DNA of 64,000 nt from Lampris incognitus (taxonomy: Eukaryota; Chordata; Actinopteri; Lampriformes; Lampridae). The notes beneath the pieces were generated by a model. The model was not told where the DNA came from and ran no database searches. It saw only the letters and a program-made list of their open reading frames with translations. The stretch is from contig NC_079223.1 in assembly GCF_029633865.1 (NCBI RefSeq), positions 36,301,739 through 36,365,738 of the forward strand, given 5' to 3'. The translations under genes were made by a program, and so were the position numbers. Below are positions 1 through 12,834 of the stretch, in pieces. Numbering within the stretch: the stretch's first letter is position 1; every line of letters begins with the position of its first letter.

Positions 1-2713
1 CATAGCTGGTCTTACAACCATCTTATAAACCTTCCCTTTAACTCTTGCTGGTACCCTTCTGTCGCAAATCACTCCTGACACTCTTCTCCACCCACTCCAC
101 TCTGCCTGCACTCTCTTCTTTACCTCTCTACTGCACTCCCCGTTGCTATGGACAGTTAACCCCAAGTATTTAAACTCAAATGCCTTGGTCACCTCCACTC
201 CTTGCATCCTGACCATTCCACTGTCCTCCCTCTCATTCACGCATAGGTATTCCGTCTTGCTCCTACTGACTTTCATTCCTCTTCTCTCCAGTGCATACCT
301 CCACCTCTCCAGGCTCTCCTCAACCTGCACCCTACTCTCGCTACAGATCACAATGTCATCCGCAAACATCATCGTCCATGGAGATTCCTGCCTGATCTTG
401 TCTGTCAATCTGTCCATCACCATTGCAAACAAGAAAGGGCTCAGAGCCGATCCTTGATGTAATCCCACCTCCCCCTTGAACCCATCTGTCATTCCAACTA
501 CACACCTCACCATTGTCACACTTCCCTCATACATATCCTGCACCACTCCTACATACTTCTCTGTAACTCCTGACTTCCTCATACAATACCACACCTCCTC
601 TCTCGGCACCCTGTCATAAGCTTTCTCTAAATCTACAAAGACACAATGCAATTCTTTCTGACCTTCTCTATACTTCATCAACATTCAAAGCAAACATCAC
701 AACTGTAGTCCTCTTTCATGGCATGAAATCATACTGCTGCTCACTAATCATCACCTCTCCTCTTAACCTAGTAGTTTCCACTACCCTTTCCCAAATCTTC
801 ATGTTGTGGCTGATCAACTTTATACCTCTGTAGTTGCTACAGTTCTGCACATCGCCCTTGTTCTTGAAAATTGGTACCAGTATGCTTCTTCTCCACTCCT
901 CAGGCATCCTCTCACTTTCCAAGATTGTGTTAAACAATCTAGTGAAAAACGCCACTGCCATCTCTCCTAAACATCTCCATGTCTCCACAGGTATGTCATC
1001 AGGACCAACTGCCTTTCCACTCTTCATCCTCTTCATAGCTGCCCTCACTTCCTCCTTGTTAATCCACTGAACTTCCTGATTCACTATCCCTACATCATCC
1101 AACCTTTTCTCTCTCTCATTTTCTTCATTCATCAGCCCTCAAAGTACTCCTTCCACCATCTTAGCACACTCTCCCCGCTTGTCAGCACATTTCCATCTCT
1201 GTCCTTGATTGCCCTAACTTGCTGCACATCCTTTGCTGCTCGGTCCCTCTGGCTAGCCAATCGGTACAAGTCCTTTTCTCCTTCCTTAGTGTCTAACCTG
1301 TCACACAACTCACCGTACGCCTTTTCCTTTGCCTTTGCCACCTCTGTCTTTGCTTTACGCTGCATCTCCTTGTACTCCTGTCTACTTTCTTCATCTCTCT
1401 GACTATTCCACTTCTTCTTTGCCAACCTCTTCCTCTGTATACTTTGCTGTACTTCCTCATTCCACCACCAAGTCTCCTTGTCTTCTTTCCTCTGTCCTGA
1501 TGACACACCAAGTACCTTCCTAGCTGTCTCCCTCACTATTTCTGCAGTGGTTGCCCAGCCATCTGGCAACTCTTCGCTGCCACCCAGGGCCTGTCTTAAC
1601 TCCTGCCTGAACTCCACACAACAGTCTTCCTTCTTCAACTTCCACCATTTGATCTTCTGCTGTGTCTTCACTCGCTTCCTCATCTTGGTCTCCAAAGTCA
1701 TCCTACAGACCACCATCTGATGCTGCCTAGCTACGTTCTCCTCTGTCACCACCATGCAGTCTCCAATCCCTTTTAGATCGCGCCTTCTACATAAGCTATA
1801 GTCCACCTGTGTGCACTTTCCTCCACTCTTGTACGTCACCCTGTGTTCCTCCCTCTTCTTGAAATATGTATTCACTACAGCCATTTCCATCCTTTTCGCA
1901 AAATCAACCACCATCTGTCCTTCCACATTTCTCTCCTTGACTCCATACCTTCCCATCACCTCCCCATCACCTCTGTTCCCTTCACCAACATGTCCATTGA
2001 AGTCCGCTCCAATCACCACTCTCTCCTCCTTGGGTACCCTCTCCACCACGTTGTCCAACTCACTCCAGAATTCTTCTTTTTCGTCCATCTCACACCCAAC
2101 TTGCGGGACATATGCGCTGATAACATTCAGCAATACACCTTCGATTTCCAGCTTCATAGTCATCACTCTGTCTGACACTCTCTTCACCTCCAGCACGCTC
2201 TTGACATACTCTTCCTTCAGAATTACCTCTACCCCATTTCTCCTCCCAGTCGCACCATGGTAGAGGAGTTGGAACCCACCTCCGATACTCCTGGCCTTAC
2301 TCCCCTTCCACCTGATCTCTTGCACACACAGTATGCCTACCTTTCTTCTTTCCATCATGTCAGCCAGCTCTCCCTTTACCAGTCATAGTGCCAACATTCA
2401 AAGTTCCGACTCTCACATCCACACGCCTACCCTTCCTCCTCTCTAGCTGCCTCTGGACATGCCTTCCCCCTCTCCTTCTCCTTCGCCCAACAGTAGCATA
2501 GTTTCCACCGGCACCCTGCTGGTTAACAGTACCGGTGGCGGTTGTTGGTAATCCGTGCCTCGACCGATCCAGTATGGAAATCTTATTTATGATCCACATA
2601 TTTGATTTGGCAAAGATTTTGTGCCGGATGCCCTCCCTGACGCAACCCTCCCCATTTGTCCGGGCTTGGGACCGGCACTAAGAATGCACTGGCTTGTGCA
2701 TCCTCAGTGGCTG
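1..2713 (-). mobile_element. RTE-clade non-LTR retrotransposon, 3' end cut by window edge
   Basis: Read on the minus strand, this is a LINE with an apurinic-type endonuclease followed by a reverse transcriptase. The endonuclease (2358-1132) shows QEIRW, GADFNGHVG and TQVDYSLC motifs. The RT begins at 1132 with a KAVGPDDIP motif and has the catalytic FADDIVI near 343-372. Several frame breaks are visible: a stop and shift near 690-716, and a stop between the endonuclease and RT parts. A frame continuing upstream to about 2600 carries a basic RRRRRGGRH segment. The 5' end is near 2713, where hAT sequence resumes. The family is the one often misannotated as craniofacial development protein 2-like in fish. 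The last part of the RT and the 3' tail lie outside the window, but a second copy at 61287-61911 shows the tail. Non-functional. Confidence 0.88.
1132..2358 (-). pseudogene. RTE endonuclease and linker reading frame
   Basis: An open frame of 408 codons covers the endonuclease/exonuclease/phosphatase-fold domain (about residues 1-215) and a Lys/Glu-rich linker leading to the RT. The endonuclease nicks target DNA for target-primed reverse transcription. The frame opens at an internal Met and is preceded in frame by a short segment at 2360-2599, so the true N-terminus of the element lies further upstream. It ends at a stop immediately before the RT frame that starts at 1132, so RT would not be translated in continuity. 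Confidence 0.75.
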
Positions 2714-3945
2714 TGGTCAAGCTTTTTGCGTTATTATATTCCCAGGTCACCTTCTTAGCCTTTTTTAGAAGTTCTCGATTGGGTGTGAATTTAAAACAGG
2801 GGTCCTTGTTGTTGACCTTGACCGTAATCACTGAGCTGGGTTTTCTTTCTGTCCATGTCACGGCTGGCTCTGAAGTTAATTTAGTTTTTATGGACTAGAC
2901 TGAAAAGTCTCTCCTCGTCCGCATTGCTGTGAGGAATCACAAGCAACAAGCGTGCTAGTTGCGATAGGTGACCAAAACGATTAATAGTGGATGCTGGCAC
3001 CTTTACTTGCAATAGAAAAGCCCATACCCCATCCATTCAATGGCACACTGCGGGGGTGCTACCATCTTTAGTCTTCAGCTTGATCTCTGCTTCGTTCCAC
3101 GTATGCTGTGGAATTTCCTTTTTTTTGCAAACTTTGATAGTCCATAAATTCCTCCCACAGCTAGTCAATGGCGCTGCCATTCCATTGTAGATGCATTTTG
3201 AATTTGTGTGTGATGAACTGCACACTGTCAAAAACATGTAAGGCCCAGTGATCAAAGTCAATGAATTCCGCGTGTGACAACAGCTCATTGCCTCATGGAA
3301 ATTTGGTCTTGAGATATTCCACAGTTGCCACGTAGAAAGAGATCACGGCACTGTAGAACTTACTGACATCTGTCAGTAAGTTCTACACCAACGTCACCAT
3401 GTTCAATCAGATTTCGCAGCTTGCACTGAGTCGTAAAGCCAGTGAATATCTGCTTGTTTGGCTTGACCTTACTGCAGTCGATGAGCATTACATTGCTATG
3501 TTTCTGTAATTCTACAGGATCAATAAATTGCTGCATCAATTTTTTTGAGCATATTTTTCATCTGACTATGCATGACATGAATGCAGGGGTCCTCATGGTG
3601 AAAAAAATTAGTTCAATTCAGTGAATGACAGTAATACAGCCTGGTAAAAGAGTAGATACATTTCAGACATATGATTTTGGAAATTGTTACATAGTCTCTT
3701 GAATCGTGGGTTTTGCACTGGGCCATTTGTAGAGGCAAAGTAACTTTTCAGGGCAGGAAACTACTCCAGGACCCTTTCAGTCGCAGTTTGCAAACTCAGC
3801 CAGCGAGTTGAAACATGTTTGGGAACGGCTCTGTATTCAACATCACTTGTGTGTCTGACATTCTTCTGTAAGAAGTCGGGTTGTTGCGAAGCGTCTCGTG
3901 TGTTGGTGTAGTTTGCTGCGCCTGTCATGTCTCACTCTCAACCTT
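2714..3945 (-). pseudogene. hAT-type transposase remnant (C-terminal half)
   Basis: On the minus strand, short frames joined by shifts spell a hAT transposase. Near 3800 there is a HVSTRWLSL-like motif, near 3330 KFYSAVISFYVATVEYL, and near 2895-2960 the C-terminal dimerisation signature VIPHSNADEERLFSLVHKN. A tail with VKVNNKDPCFKF follows at 2860-2700. hAT transposases cut and paste DNA through an RNase H-like core, with this C-terminal block used for dimerisation. At least three frame changes and a stop are present, so the copy is dead. The N-terminal half and BED finger are absent. Sequence changes character near 3950, where LINE-like sequence begins. Confidence 0.75.
3353..3386. repeat. 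34-bp perfect palindrome inside the hAT remnant
   Basis: Two 16-bp arms (GTAGAACTTACTGACA and its exact reverse complement) are separated by TC. It sits in hAT coding sequence at a point where the reading frame changes, so it probably arose by a local inverted duplication. Confidence 0.9.
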
Positions 3946-3949
3946 CACC

Positions 3950-5766
3950 GCTGGCTAGCAGAAATGCGAACAGAAGAGTGGAGTACATAAGTCTCTCCCT
4001 GCCAGTACATATCCTCTCCAACAGCCAGCCCTATGTAGTGCCTGCTCGTGGCAACACACGGTAACAGGGTACACCTTTGACCCTGGCTGAACTACAAGGG
4101 ACTCGGAGGAGGTCTGGCTCCTAGACGTGTGGTACACAGGCACACCACGGTGTGTGTGGATATTCCCTGATGCCCACGAACCAGCCCCCTGCCATGGGTT
4201 AAATAGTGCCACGGCCTAGTGGATACCTTGGGGGAGGAATAGGCTACAGGAGTAAACCCCTACAGAAAATCAACATCCACAGTGCTGTTGTTTTTGTTTT
4301 TCCTGCCCTTTTGTATCTGTTTAAGTCGGAGAGTACTGCTGGCATCGTGTGTGGCTGCTGCTTCTTCCTCTCGTAGCCCCCCCTTCCCATCTACCCCAGT
4401 ATGTCTGTTATGTTTATCTGTTGTCTTGTTTCCCTTTGCCTTTGACTCTATGAACCATCAGCCTCTGTGGCTGGTTCTGGCAAAAATTGGCTGCCCAGAC
4501 AAATACATCCAGATACTGAGACTATTGCATGACAATATGTCAGCCACAGCACTCAGTGGCAGTGGAGATGAAACGGAACCCTTCAGGGTTCACACTGGAG
4601 TCAAGTAGGGCTGTGTCATTGCTCCTACCCTGTTCTCCATTTTCATTTTTGCTATCCTCTATCTTATGGGTAAACACCTGCCACAAGGAGTCAGAATTAT
4701 GTACAGAACCGATGGACAACTCCTGAATATCAACAGATTCAGGGCTAAAAGCAGAACCACCACCATATCCATCATGGAGCTGCAGTATGCCGATGACAAT
4801 GCCCTTGTGGCCCATTCAGAGGAGGACATACAGTGCATTCTGGATGCTTTTGCCAAGGCATACAAGCAGCTTGGTCTGGCGCTTAACATAAAAAAGACCC
4901 AGATCCTCTACCAGCCACCACCCAACACAAATAACCCTGTTCCACCCCAACTATCTATGTTGACAAAACCAGACTGGAAAATGTGGACCACTTTACATAC
5001 CTCGGAAGCCTCCTATCTTCCAAAGCTAATATTGATGAGGAAATACATCACCGCCTCAGTTGTGCCAGTGGGTTTTTTTCAAGACTGAAGAAAAGGGTCT
5101 TTGAAAACCACGACCTCCAGGCCAGAACGAAAATTCTGGTCTACAAAGTGGTAGTGTTGCCCACCCTACTGTATGGATCAGAATCCTGGACCACATACAG
5201 CAGGCACCTGAAGGCACTAGAGGCACATCATCAGAGGTGCCGCCGAAAAATCCTCAAGATCACCTGGGAAGATTGACGCACCAACACCAACGTCCTGGAG
5301 TAGGCTAACATTCCCACTATCACTGCCACCATTGCCCAACACCAGCTCAGATGGACTGGCCATGTCAGCTGTATGCCTGACCCTCGCCTTCCAAAACAAT
5401 TCCTATACTCACAGCTTCTCACAGGACAATGTGCCCCGGATGGTCAAAAGAAAAGGAATAAGGATAACATCCAAATGAACATCAAAAAATGTCACATAGA
5501 CCCTAAGACCTGGGAAGACACAGCAACCAACAGGGTGACCTGGAGAAAACTTGTCCGGGAAGGAGCTGCACTTTATAATAATGATCTCCGACGTGCTGCA
5601 GAAGACAAGCGCAGACTTAGAAAGAAGGGAGTTTCCACCAAAAAGGCCCAAACCAATCCCACAATTACCAGCGCCCACCCCTGCCCACACTGCACCAAAA
5701 TATGCGGCTCCAGGATTGGCCTCTTCGCCCACCTGAAGACCCACAAGGACCAAGAAGGCTCCCACA
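3950..5766 (+). mobile_element. Non-LTR retrotransposon (LINE) fragment, clade unassigned
   Basis: RT-domain sequence starts near 4439 (AFDSMNHQPLW) and runs through VKxGCVIAPTLFSIF, where the Gln before Gly is a TAG stop at 4606. The catalytic ELQYADDNALVAH follows near 4780. A frame shift near 4960 leads to HFTYLGSLLSSKANI and a stop at 5274. The C-terminus at 5373-5766 ends in a C2H2-like finger (CPHCTKICGSRIGLFAHLKTH). The stretch 3950-4430 resembles a LINE 5' untranslated region joined directly to mid-RT, so the endonuclease and RT N-terminus are deleted. Non-functional. Confidence 0.75.
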
Positions 5767-6032
5767 CATTTGATGTCCTTGCTGCAGCATTAGAGGAAAT
5801 ACATTCAGAGTGTCACATCAGGGAAAAGGTGACCAGGACAATAACTGATAGTGGATCAAATTTCCTGAAGGCCTTTAGAGTTTATGGGGAGAGCGCAGAA
5901 GAAACCAATGAGGAAATGGAGGAAAATGCTCCAGAAGATGGAAGTCCTTCAGAAGACTTAGAGTATCAAGATGTCTGTGCTATTTTAAATGACAACAGTG
6001 GCTTGGGAGTATCAACTTCCAAGGCATCATAA
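5373..6032 (+). pseudogene. Chimeric open frame: LINE C-terminus fused in frame to hAT transposase
   Basis: One uninterrupted frame of 219 codons contains the LINE C-terminal region up to the finger ending LKTHKDQEG (about residue 130). It then runs directly into hAT sequence HTFDVLAAALEEIH...DSGSNFLKAF. The joint is near 5766. It is most simply a chance in-frame junction of two dead elements. No upstream start or promoter supports expression. Confidence 0.6.
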
Positions 6033-7628
6033 GTGTGCATACCATCTCCCGAATCTTGTGTCAACCACTGATGCCAATGCTGCAGAAGCTGGCTGCGAAA
6101 CATACAAGAGGCTCTCTCTGTCTGCTTTTACTAAATGTCACACTTTGTGGAACAAAACCAGCAGGTCCACCATGGCATTTGAAACTGTGGAGTGTGAAAG
6201 CAGACTACAGTTCCTTCGACCCAATGACACCCATTGGAGCTCCCTCTACCTCTCTGTGGAAAGACTGGTGCATGTCCAGAAGGAGAGAGGAGAAAATGCA
6301 ATCCGGAATGTATGCACAGCATTAAAGATCAAGATGTAAGTTGTCAGAAATTCACATTATTTGGTAAACATACAGTATGTTAATTTACTTGCTGAAATGT
6401 GCTAATAACCATTAACACAGCAACTTGAATTCACAAGTGTTATTTCCCAGTAAGTTGATTGTTACTTTCAAGGCTACTGACATTTCCAGCTTTCAAAATG
6501 GCCACAATGGTCTGTCATTTTTGTTTCCTGTGATAATACAATTAAGAGCAGCCTGTTTACCTAATTTGTAAACCTAACCTGTGGTGGTGGTGTAAAAAAC
6601 ATCACATCTAATGATACATCTATTGACCTTACAACTGATGTTAAGAATGGACCAATAGAGGGTGGTAGAATTAAATTAAAAAATACATACATTTACATAA
6701 TGTGCTTTTAAAGAGTAATTAAGCACACCATTTTAGCCCGTCCTTGCCCACAACAAAATTATTTTATATGGTTGTGTGAAAGTTATGTCTGATATTGCCT
6801 ATTAATTTTATTTATAGGATCAATCCAGCTGAAATGGGCTTTTTGAATGAATATGCTGCTGTGATGAAGCCAGTTGCCATTGCTCTGAACATTCTTCAAG
6901 GGGAATCATCTGTACATATGAGTTTCCTGCAGCCAACACTACCAGCTGCAGGAGAAGCTGAAGAGGCTGGAGCCAACTTGCAAAGTCAGTGGACCACTCC
7001 TTGAAGCCCTACAACAGGGGATCCAGAAGTGTTTTGGAGATAGCATGAAGGACCCTGAGCAGATCGCTGCAGCTATTCTTCTACCAAAACTCAGGACATG
7101 CTGGACCACAGAGGAGGGCGTCTTAAAAGCTGGTAATGTATCTAATAATTCAAAAGGGAGTCATTTCACTTTGATTTCGAGACCACTAATCTATGTACAG
7201 GTTACACTTTGTGGTTTATATTATCAGTTGCAAGTTACAGGAGAATGTCCAGATTAAAATACCGTTTTTATTTTTCAGTTTTTCAATTTATTTATTTTTG
7301 CAGAAGGGCTTGACTACATCAAAAGTCACCTCACTTTCGATTTGGGTGAAGCTACCTACTCAAACAACAGTCACTCCGATGAAGATGACTTCGTCGCATC
7401 CATGACGTCAGGAAACTCACAGACTGGAGAGCTGGATAAGTACCTTTCATGTCCAACCTCAGGAGGTATGGATCTTTTGCTTTCTTTTCCTCAAATCAAG
7501 AGGTTGTCAGTCAAGATCAACTCAAGTCTCCCAACATCTGCAGCATGTGAGAGACTTTTTAGTCATGCAGGTCTTCTGTTCACTGCGAAAAAATCTCGAC
7601 TTGAATGCAAAAATCTTGAGAGTCTGCT
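5767..7628 (+). pseudogene. hAT transposase A, part 1, with two recognisable introns
   Basis: Three exon-like blocks carry hAT transposase sequence. Block 1 is 5767-6335 (donor AAGAT|GTAAGT). Block 2 is 6828-7131 (acceptor TTTATAG, donor GCTG|GTAATG). Block 3 is 7303-7628 (acceptor TTTTTGCAG). Block 3 carries the dimerisation motif LPTSAACERLFSHAGLLFTAKKSRL. The BED finger and N-terminus are missing because the LINE lies immediately upstream. Block 1 has a stop near 6030 and block 2 a 1-nt shift near 6945. The final codons are separated from the rest by a BEL/Pao insertion and resume at 11498. Confidence 0.8.
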
Positions 7629-7678
7629 TGTAGGTGCCTAAATGCATAGTGTGTTTAAATAAAAATAATTTAAGTTCA
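7629..7678 (+). repeat. Truncated 5' LTR of the BEL/Pao element (50 bp)
   Basis: The sequence matches the first 50 bp of the 3' LTR at 10779 with one visible change (GTGTTTAAA against GTGTATAAA). It then jumps to RT coding sequence (cctgacaagg). Confidence 0.9.
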
Positions 7679-7703
7679 TCCTGACAAGGTTCAGACAAGA
7701 GAC

Positions 7704-10549
7704 CGTGGCGGTCATGGCCGACGTGGAGGCTATGTTCCACCAGGTTAGAGTCAGTGATGAAGACACAGATCTCTTCAGATTCCTTTGGAGGCCTGAAGGG
7801 AACTACGAACAGGAACTTGTTCAACACAAGATGTTGGTCCACATCTTCGGTGCAACATCATCGCCAAGTGTTGCAACGTTTGCACTGCAGAAATGTGCAA
7901 CAGACCAGGAGGATGAGTTTGGCCATGAAGAAAAACTTCTACGTAGACGACTGTCTTAAGTCGACCGCTGATGAAGAGACAGCAATCGCTCTTTGTGCCA
8001 ACTTGAGGAAGATGTTGAAGAAAGGTAGATTTCGTTTAACGAAATGGTCGAGCAATAGCCGGAAGTTGCTCAACTCAATCCCCGAAGAGGAAAGAGCCCA
8101 AGGGTTTCAAGACCTGGACTTGGATGAAGACAACCTAACGATGGAGAGAGCATTGGGAATCCAGTGGTGCGCCGAATCAGACCAGTTCAGGTTCAAGATC
8201 AACCTCAAAGATCGCCCGCACACTAGGAGAGGCCTGCTTTCCCTCGTCAGTTCCATCTTCGACCCGTTGGGGTTTCTCGCTCCAGTGGTGCTGCCCACGA
8301 AGATACTCCTACAAGATCTCTGCAGGCAGAAGTATGGCTAGGACGAGGAGCTACCAGGCAACGTCATCCAGACTTGGGAAAAGTGGATCTCAGGACTGCA
8401 AAGGCTCGAGAACTTCGGAGTGGACAGATGCATCAAGACAAAGCAGTTTGGAGCTCCAGTCTCCGCACAGCTCCACCACTTCGCCGACGCAAGTCAAGAG
8501 GCTTACGGAACTACAAGCTACCTGCTGCTGCGCGACGCGACTGGCGAAGCTCAAACTGCCCTGATGATGGCCAAGGCGAGGGTCGCACCCTTAAAGTCTC
8601 AAACCATACTTAGGATGGAGGTGATCGCAGCCACGGTCGCAGTCAAGATGGACAAGTTTCTCAAGAAAGAGCTTGAACTCGAGCTGCACAATTCTATCTT
8701 TTGGACAGACAGCACGGCTGTGCTGAAGTACTTGAACAGTGAAAGTACAAGATTCAAGACATAAGTGGTTAATAGAGTCACAGCTATCCTGGAACACTCT
8801 CAGACCTCACAGTGGAGGTATGTCAATACTGCTCTGAATCCCGCAGATCTCGTCTCAAGAGGGCAGACTGTCGATGCATTCCTGAAAGAAGAAAGCTGGC
8901 TGTCAGGACCAAGTTTCCTGCACTGCTCATAAGACCAGTGGCCCAAGAATCCAGATCCTGGAATGCTGGATGTTGATGATCTGGAGATCAAAAGAGTAGC
9001 TCAAGTGCATGTCATCCAGGCGGAAGAGCCGAAAGACGCAACTGGACAGTTGATGAATCACTTCTCATCCTGGACGAAGCTTAAACGCGCCGTTGCCTGG
9101 TTTCTGAAGCTTAAGGGATTGCTTAAAGAACTGAAAGAAGAAAGAAAGGCAACAGATGGAGAAAGCAGAGTGAGCCGGTTGAAAGGGGCTTTCCAAGGTA
9201 CATGTCTCACCTGCGAAAATCTAGCCGTGGCGGAAAAGGAAATTGACAAGTACTACCAGAAACAACCCTTCGATGAAGACCTGACAATGCTGCAGGAACA
9301 AGGAAGGGTGAAGAAAGGTAGCTCACTTTTCAAGTTGAATCCAATACTGGAGGATGGAATCATGAATATAGGAGGAAGGTTGAGCCGGGCGGCAATGCCT
9401 GATGAAGCCAAGCAGCAAGAAATCTTGCCCAAGGACTCGCACATCACAAGGCTTCTGCTGAGACATATCCACGACACCACAGCTCACGCAGGAAGGAATC
9501 ACATGTTGGCTCCGCTGCGTCAAAGGTTCTGGATACCTGGAGCAAATGGAGCCATCAGACATTTTTTGCTCAAGTGCATCACTTGCAAAAGACTACACGG
9601 AACAACAGGACAACAACTCATGGCAGACCTACCTACCTTCAGGGTCCTGCCAAACGACCCCCCCTTTACTAGAGTTGGCGTCGACTACTTCGGCCCATTC
9701 CTGGTGAAAATAGGAAGAGGGGAGGCAAAGAGATATGGAGTCATCTTTACGTGTCTCGCCATACGAGAAGTAGCGTCTTCACTTGACAGAGATGCACGCC
9801 TTAATGCAATCAGGAGATTCCTTGCGAGAAGAGGACAAGTAGGAGAGATGTACTCAGATAACTGAACCAACTTCAGGTAGGCTGACACTGAGTTGAAGAA
9901 AGCGTTGAAGGCGTGGAATACCAGCAAGATCGAAAAAACCTTGCAGCAGAAAGGTATCCAGTGGCACTTCAACCCGCCATTAGGCTCTCACCACGGAGGG
10001 AGCTGGGAAAGGATGATCTATTCTCTACGGAAAGTTCTGAACACCACAGTGAAGGAACAAACTTTGGATGAGGAGGGGCTTCGTACCCTGCTGTGTGAAG
10101 CCGAAGCCATTATAAACAGCCGACCCATCACAAAGGCATCGCCAGACCTCAACGACCTGGAGGCTTTAACGCCCAACCACGTGTTGCTACTCAAGGTCAA
10201 GCCCGAGCTACCACCTGGAGTGTTCAACAAAGATGATCAGTACGCTAGCCGCAGGTGGCGGCAAGTTCAGTACATCACAGATGTCTTCTGGAAACGCTGG
10301 TGGAAGGAGTACCTCACACAGCTCCAAGAACGACAAAGGTGGTCCACACCTAGAAGAAACTTCAGTGAGGGTGATGTGGTGCTGATCGTGGACAACACTT
10401 CACCCAGAAATTCATGGCCACTTGGGAGGATTGTTGAGACCTTTCCGGACAAGAAAGGTTTCGTTCGCCAAGTCAGAGTCAAGACCAAGACCAACGAGCT
10501 TTGTCGCCCTGTAACAAAGCTTGTCCTTCTTCATGAGTCCGAGGACTGT
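7704..10549 (+). pseudogene. BEL/Pao pol remnant (RT, RNase H, integrase)
   Basis: Conceptual reading shows RT ([19 protein letters not shown] with the YVDD catalytic motif after a frame change near 7930). RNase H follows (HHFADASQEAYG, ILRMEVIAA, FWTDSTAVLKY). The integrase has an H-H-C-C zinc arrangement (HIHDTTAHAG ... CITCKRLHG), GVDYFGPF, SDN and HHGGSWERM, so the three acidic catalytic residues are recognisable. Single-base stops are seen at about 8339, 8762, 8931, 9862 and 9877, plus one frameshift. The C-terminal frame 9893-10552 is intact and has a normal BEL integrase tail. gag and protease are absent. Decayed, non-functional. Confidence 0.85.
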
Positions 10550-10778
10550 TGATGAACTGTTTCTGAAGGCAAAGCCTCACCTCGGGTGGGGAGAAGATGA
10601 TGAACCGAAGTGAAGTCCCTGTCTCGGGCAGGGCGAAGATCAAGAGCTTCACCTCTTAAGTCTAGTGTAATTTAGAGACTTTAGATAGGTGATATTTAAG
10701 TTGGATGGCATTTAGACGCCTTAAGTTGATGTTTTAGTAATTGTTTCAAGGCCGTTGATAACAATTAGGGGCCGGTAA

Positions 10779-11497
<719 letters not shown>

Positions 11498-11536
11498 CAG
11501 CTACTTTTGAAGCTCAACAGTCACCTTACTGGGTGA
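11498..11536 (+). pseudogene. hAT transposase A, last codons after the BEL insertion
   Basis: Joining 7628 to the base after the target duplication gives a continuation (LLLKLNSHLTG then TGA at 11534-11536) in frame with the block ending NLESLL. It is therefore the displaced C-terminus of the hAT transposase that begins at 5767. Confidence 0.7.
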
Positions 11537-11547
11537 TTCTTATACAC

Positions 11548-11745
11548 TAGAATGACCAAGGTCATTTTGACGGTTTTGGATTTTCAAAGTTCAATAGCTT
11601 TGCGGGGGGGGGGATACAGACCTGTCGCTCTGAGTGCTCCTAAAATTGTATATATTTGCATTAAAATGAGTTTTAGATCAATTGCACAAAAACAAGTTAT
11701 AAGATCTACCTAAAACGACCATGAGCCGTCAAAAAGAGGGCTGGT
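11548..11745 (+). mobile_element. Possible piggyBac-like non-autonomous element
   Basis: The sequence starts CACTAGAATGACCAAGGTCA, resembling fish piggyBac termini. It ends with a loosely inverted version (AAAACGACCATGAGCCGTCA). No TTAA target site is preserved and there is no coding capacity. Assignment rests on remembered similarity only. Confidence 0.35.
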
Positions 11746-11898
11746 AATTTGCACGTGATCGTGCGCATCATGTCACTATGTATGACGTGTGTTGATCGCA
11801 TCATTTCCTTCGCGAAGTTCATTGCTCTGTCCTAGAAACACACTAGCGTTCTCCAGTGCAGAGTAATAGTCTAAACTTAATTTTTGATCACTACCAAC

Positions 11899-12717
11899 TA
11901 GAGATGCACCGATTGATCGGCCACCGACCGAAATCGGTAGGTTTTCAGCAGATCGGCCGTGACCGATGACCGGCCCCGATCAGTCTTATATATCCGATTT
12001 TTTGCCGATCACGAAAATTTACACACATGTGCCGCACAAAGCCGTACCATGGTTCACGATGCACACACAGCACCACAGAGACATCACAGCCCCCCCCCCA
12101 CACACACACACACACACACACAGACAACATGTCATCATTATGGAAGTTCTTCAGCGTGAGTGAAGACGACTCAAAGCTCGCAGTTTGTAATACCTGTCAG
12201 TCCAAAATAAGCCGTGGAGGAACAATATTGAAAACATTTAGAACAACTAATTTAATCAGACACTCAAAAAACCACCACCCTGGTGAACATGCCCAGTTTG
12301 AAGAAGCTAGCAATGGCAAAACAGCTAAAAAAAAGCTAGCGAGAGCGCAGCGCCAGCTACAAGTCAGCAGCCTCTGCTATCTTTCATTGGTATCAGTAAT
12401 GAAAAGACCAAGGCCATTACGAGGAAAATCATGGAATTCATGGCACTGGATGACCAGCCATTTTCCGTAGTCGAGGACAGAGGTTCAAGAAATTTGATAA
12501 ATTATCTGAGTCCAAAATACACAATACCAAGTAGGCGATACTTCTCGGATGTCGCGTTACCAGAATTATTTAATGTTGTTTCACGCCACACTCAGTCTGC
12601 TAGCTGATTGCAAAGGAGCAATCCAGTTTTACAATGGACATTTGGACATCTAACGTGTCAGGCTCAAAATTGGTGACTGCTCAGTGGGTGGATGACGATT
12701 TCCAGCAACACCAAGTC
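11899..12717 (+). pseudogene. hAT element B, 5' part: terminus, BED finger, start of core
   Basis: A TAGAGATGCACCGAT terminus at 11899 is followed by CCGATC-rich subterminal sequence and a CA run. A coding start at 12129 then gives MSSLWKFFSVSEDDSKL. The BED-type finger is visible (CNTCQSKIS ... LIRHSKNHH). Transposase core sequence follows with shifts (VEDRGFKNLLNYLSPKYTIP; FTMDIWTSNVSGSKLVTAQW). The coding block is cut at 12717 by a Penelope-like element and resumes at 15793. Frame changes near 12380 and a stop near 12605 make it inactive. Confidence 0.75.
12706..12717 (+). repeat. Target site duplication, left copy (12 bp)
   Basis: CAACACCAAGTC occurs here and again at 15781-15792. The two copies flank the Penelope-like element exactly, and removing the insertion restores the hAT protein sequence (DDDFQQHQV joined to LLHSEEMPG). 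Confidence 0.9.
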
Positions 12718-12834
12718 ACCAAGCCTCTTGGATGACAGGCGAAACGTCTTCACGGATATATACCAAGTCCAGTTGCACTTGATTCAACTCCTTTGGATAA
12801 CCATGACCTGGATGAATGAGAACATTCACAGACA
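12718..12834 (+). repeat. PLE copy 1 left pseudo-LTR
   Basis: Nearly identical to 15669-15780, differing at only a few sites. It begins at the GCCTCTTGGATGA hairpin and ends ATTCACAGACA. It lacks the upstream part of the folded core that precedes the right copy. Confidence 0.88.

Noticed and set aside
1811-2263. Plus-strand Ser/Thr/Pro-rich frames over 1.2-2.3 kb
   Set aside because: They are antisense shadows of the RTE coding strand.
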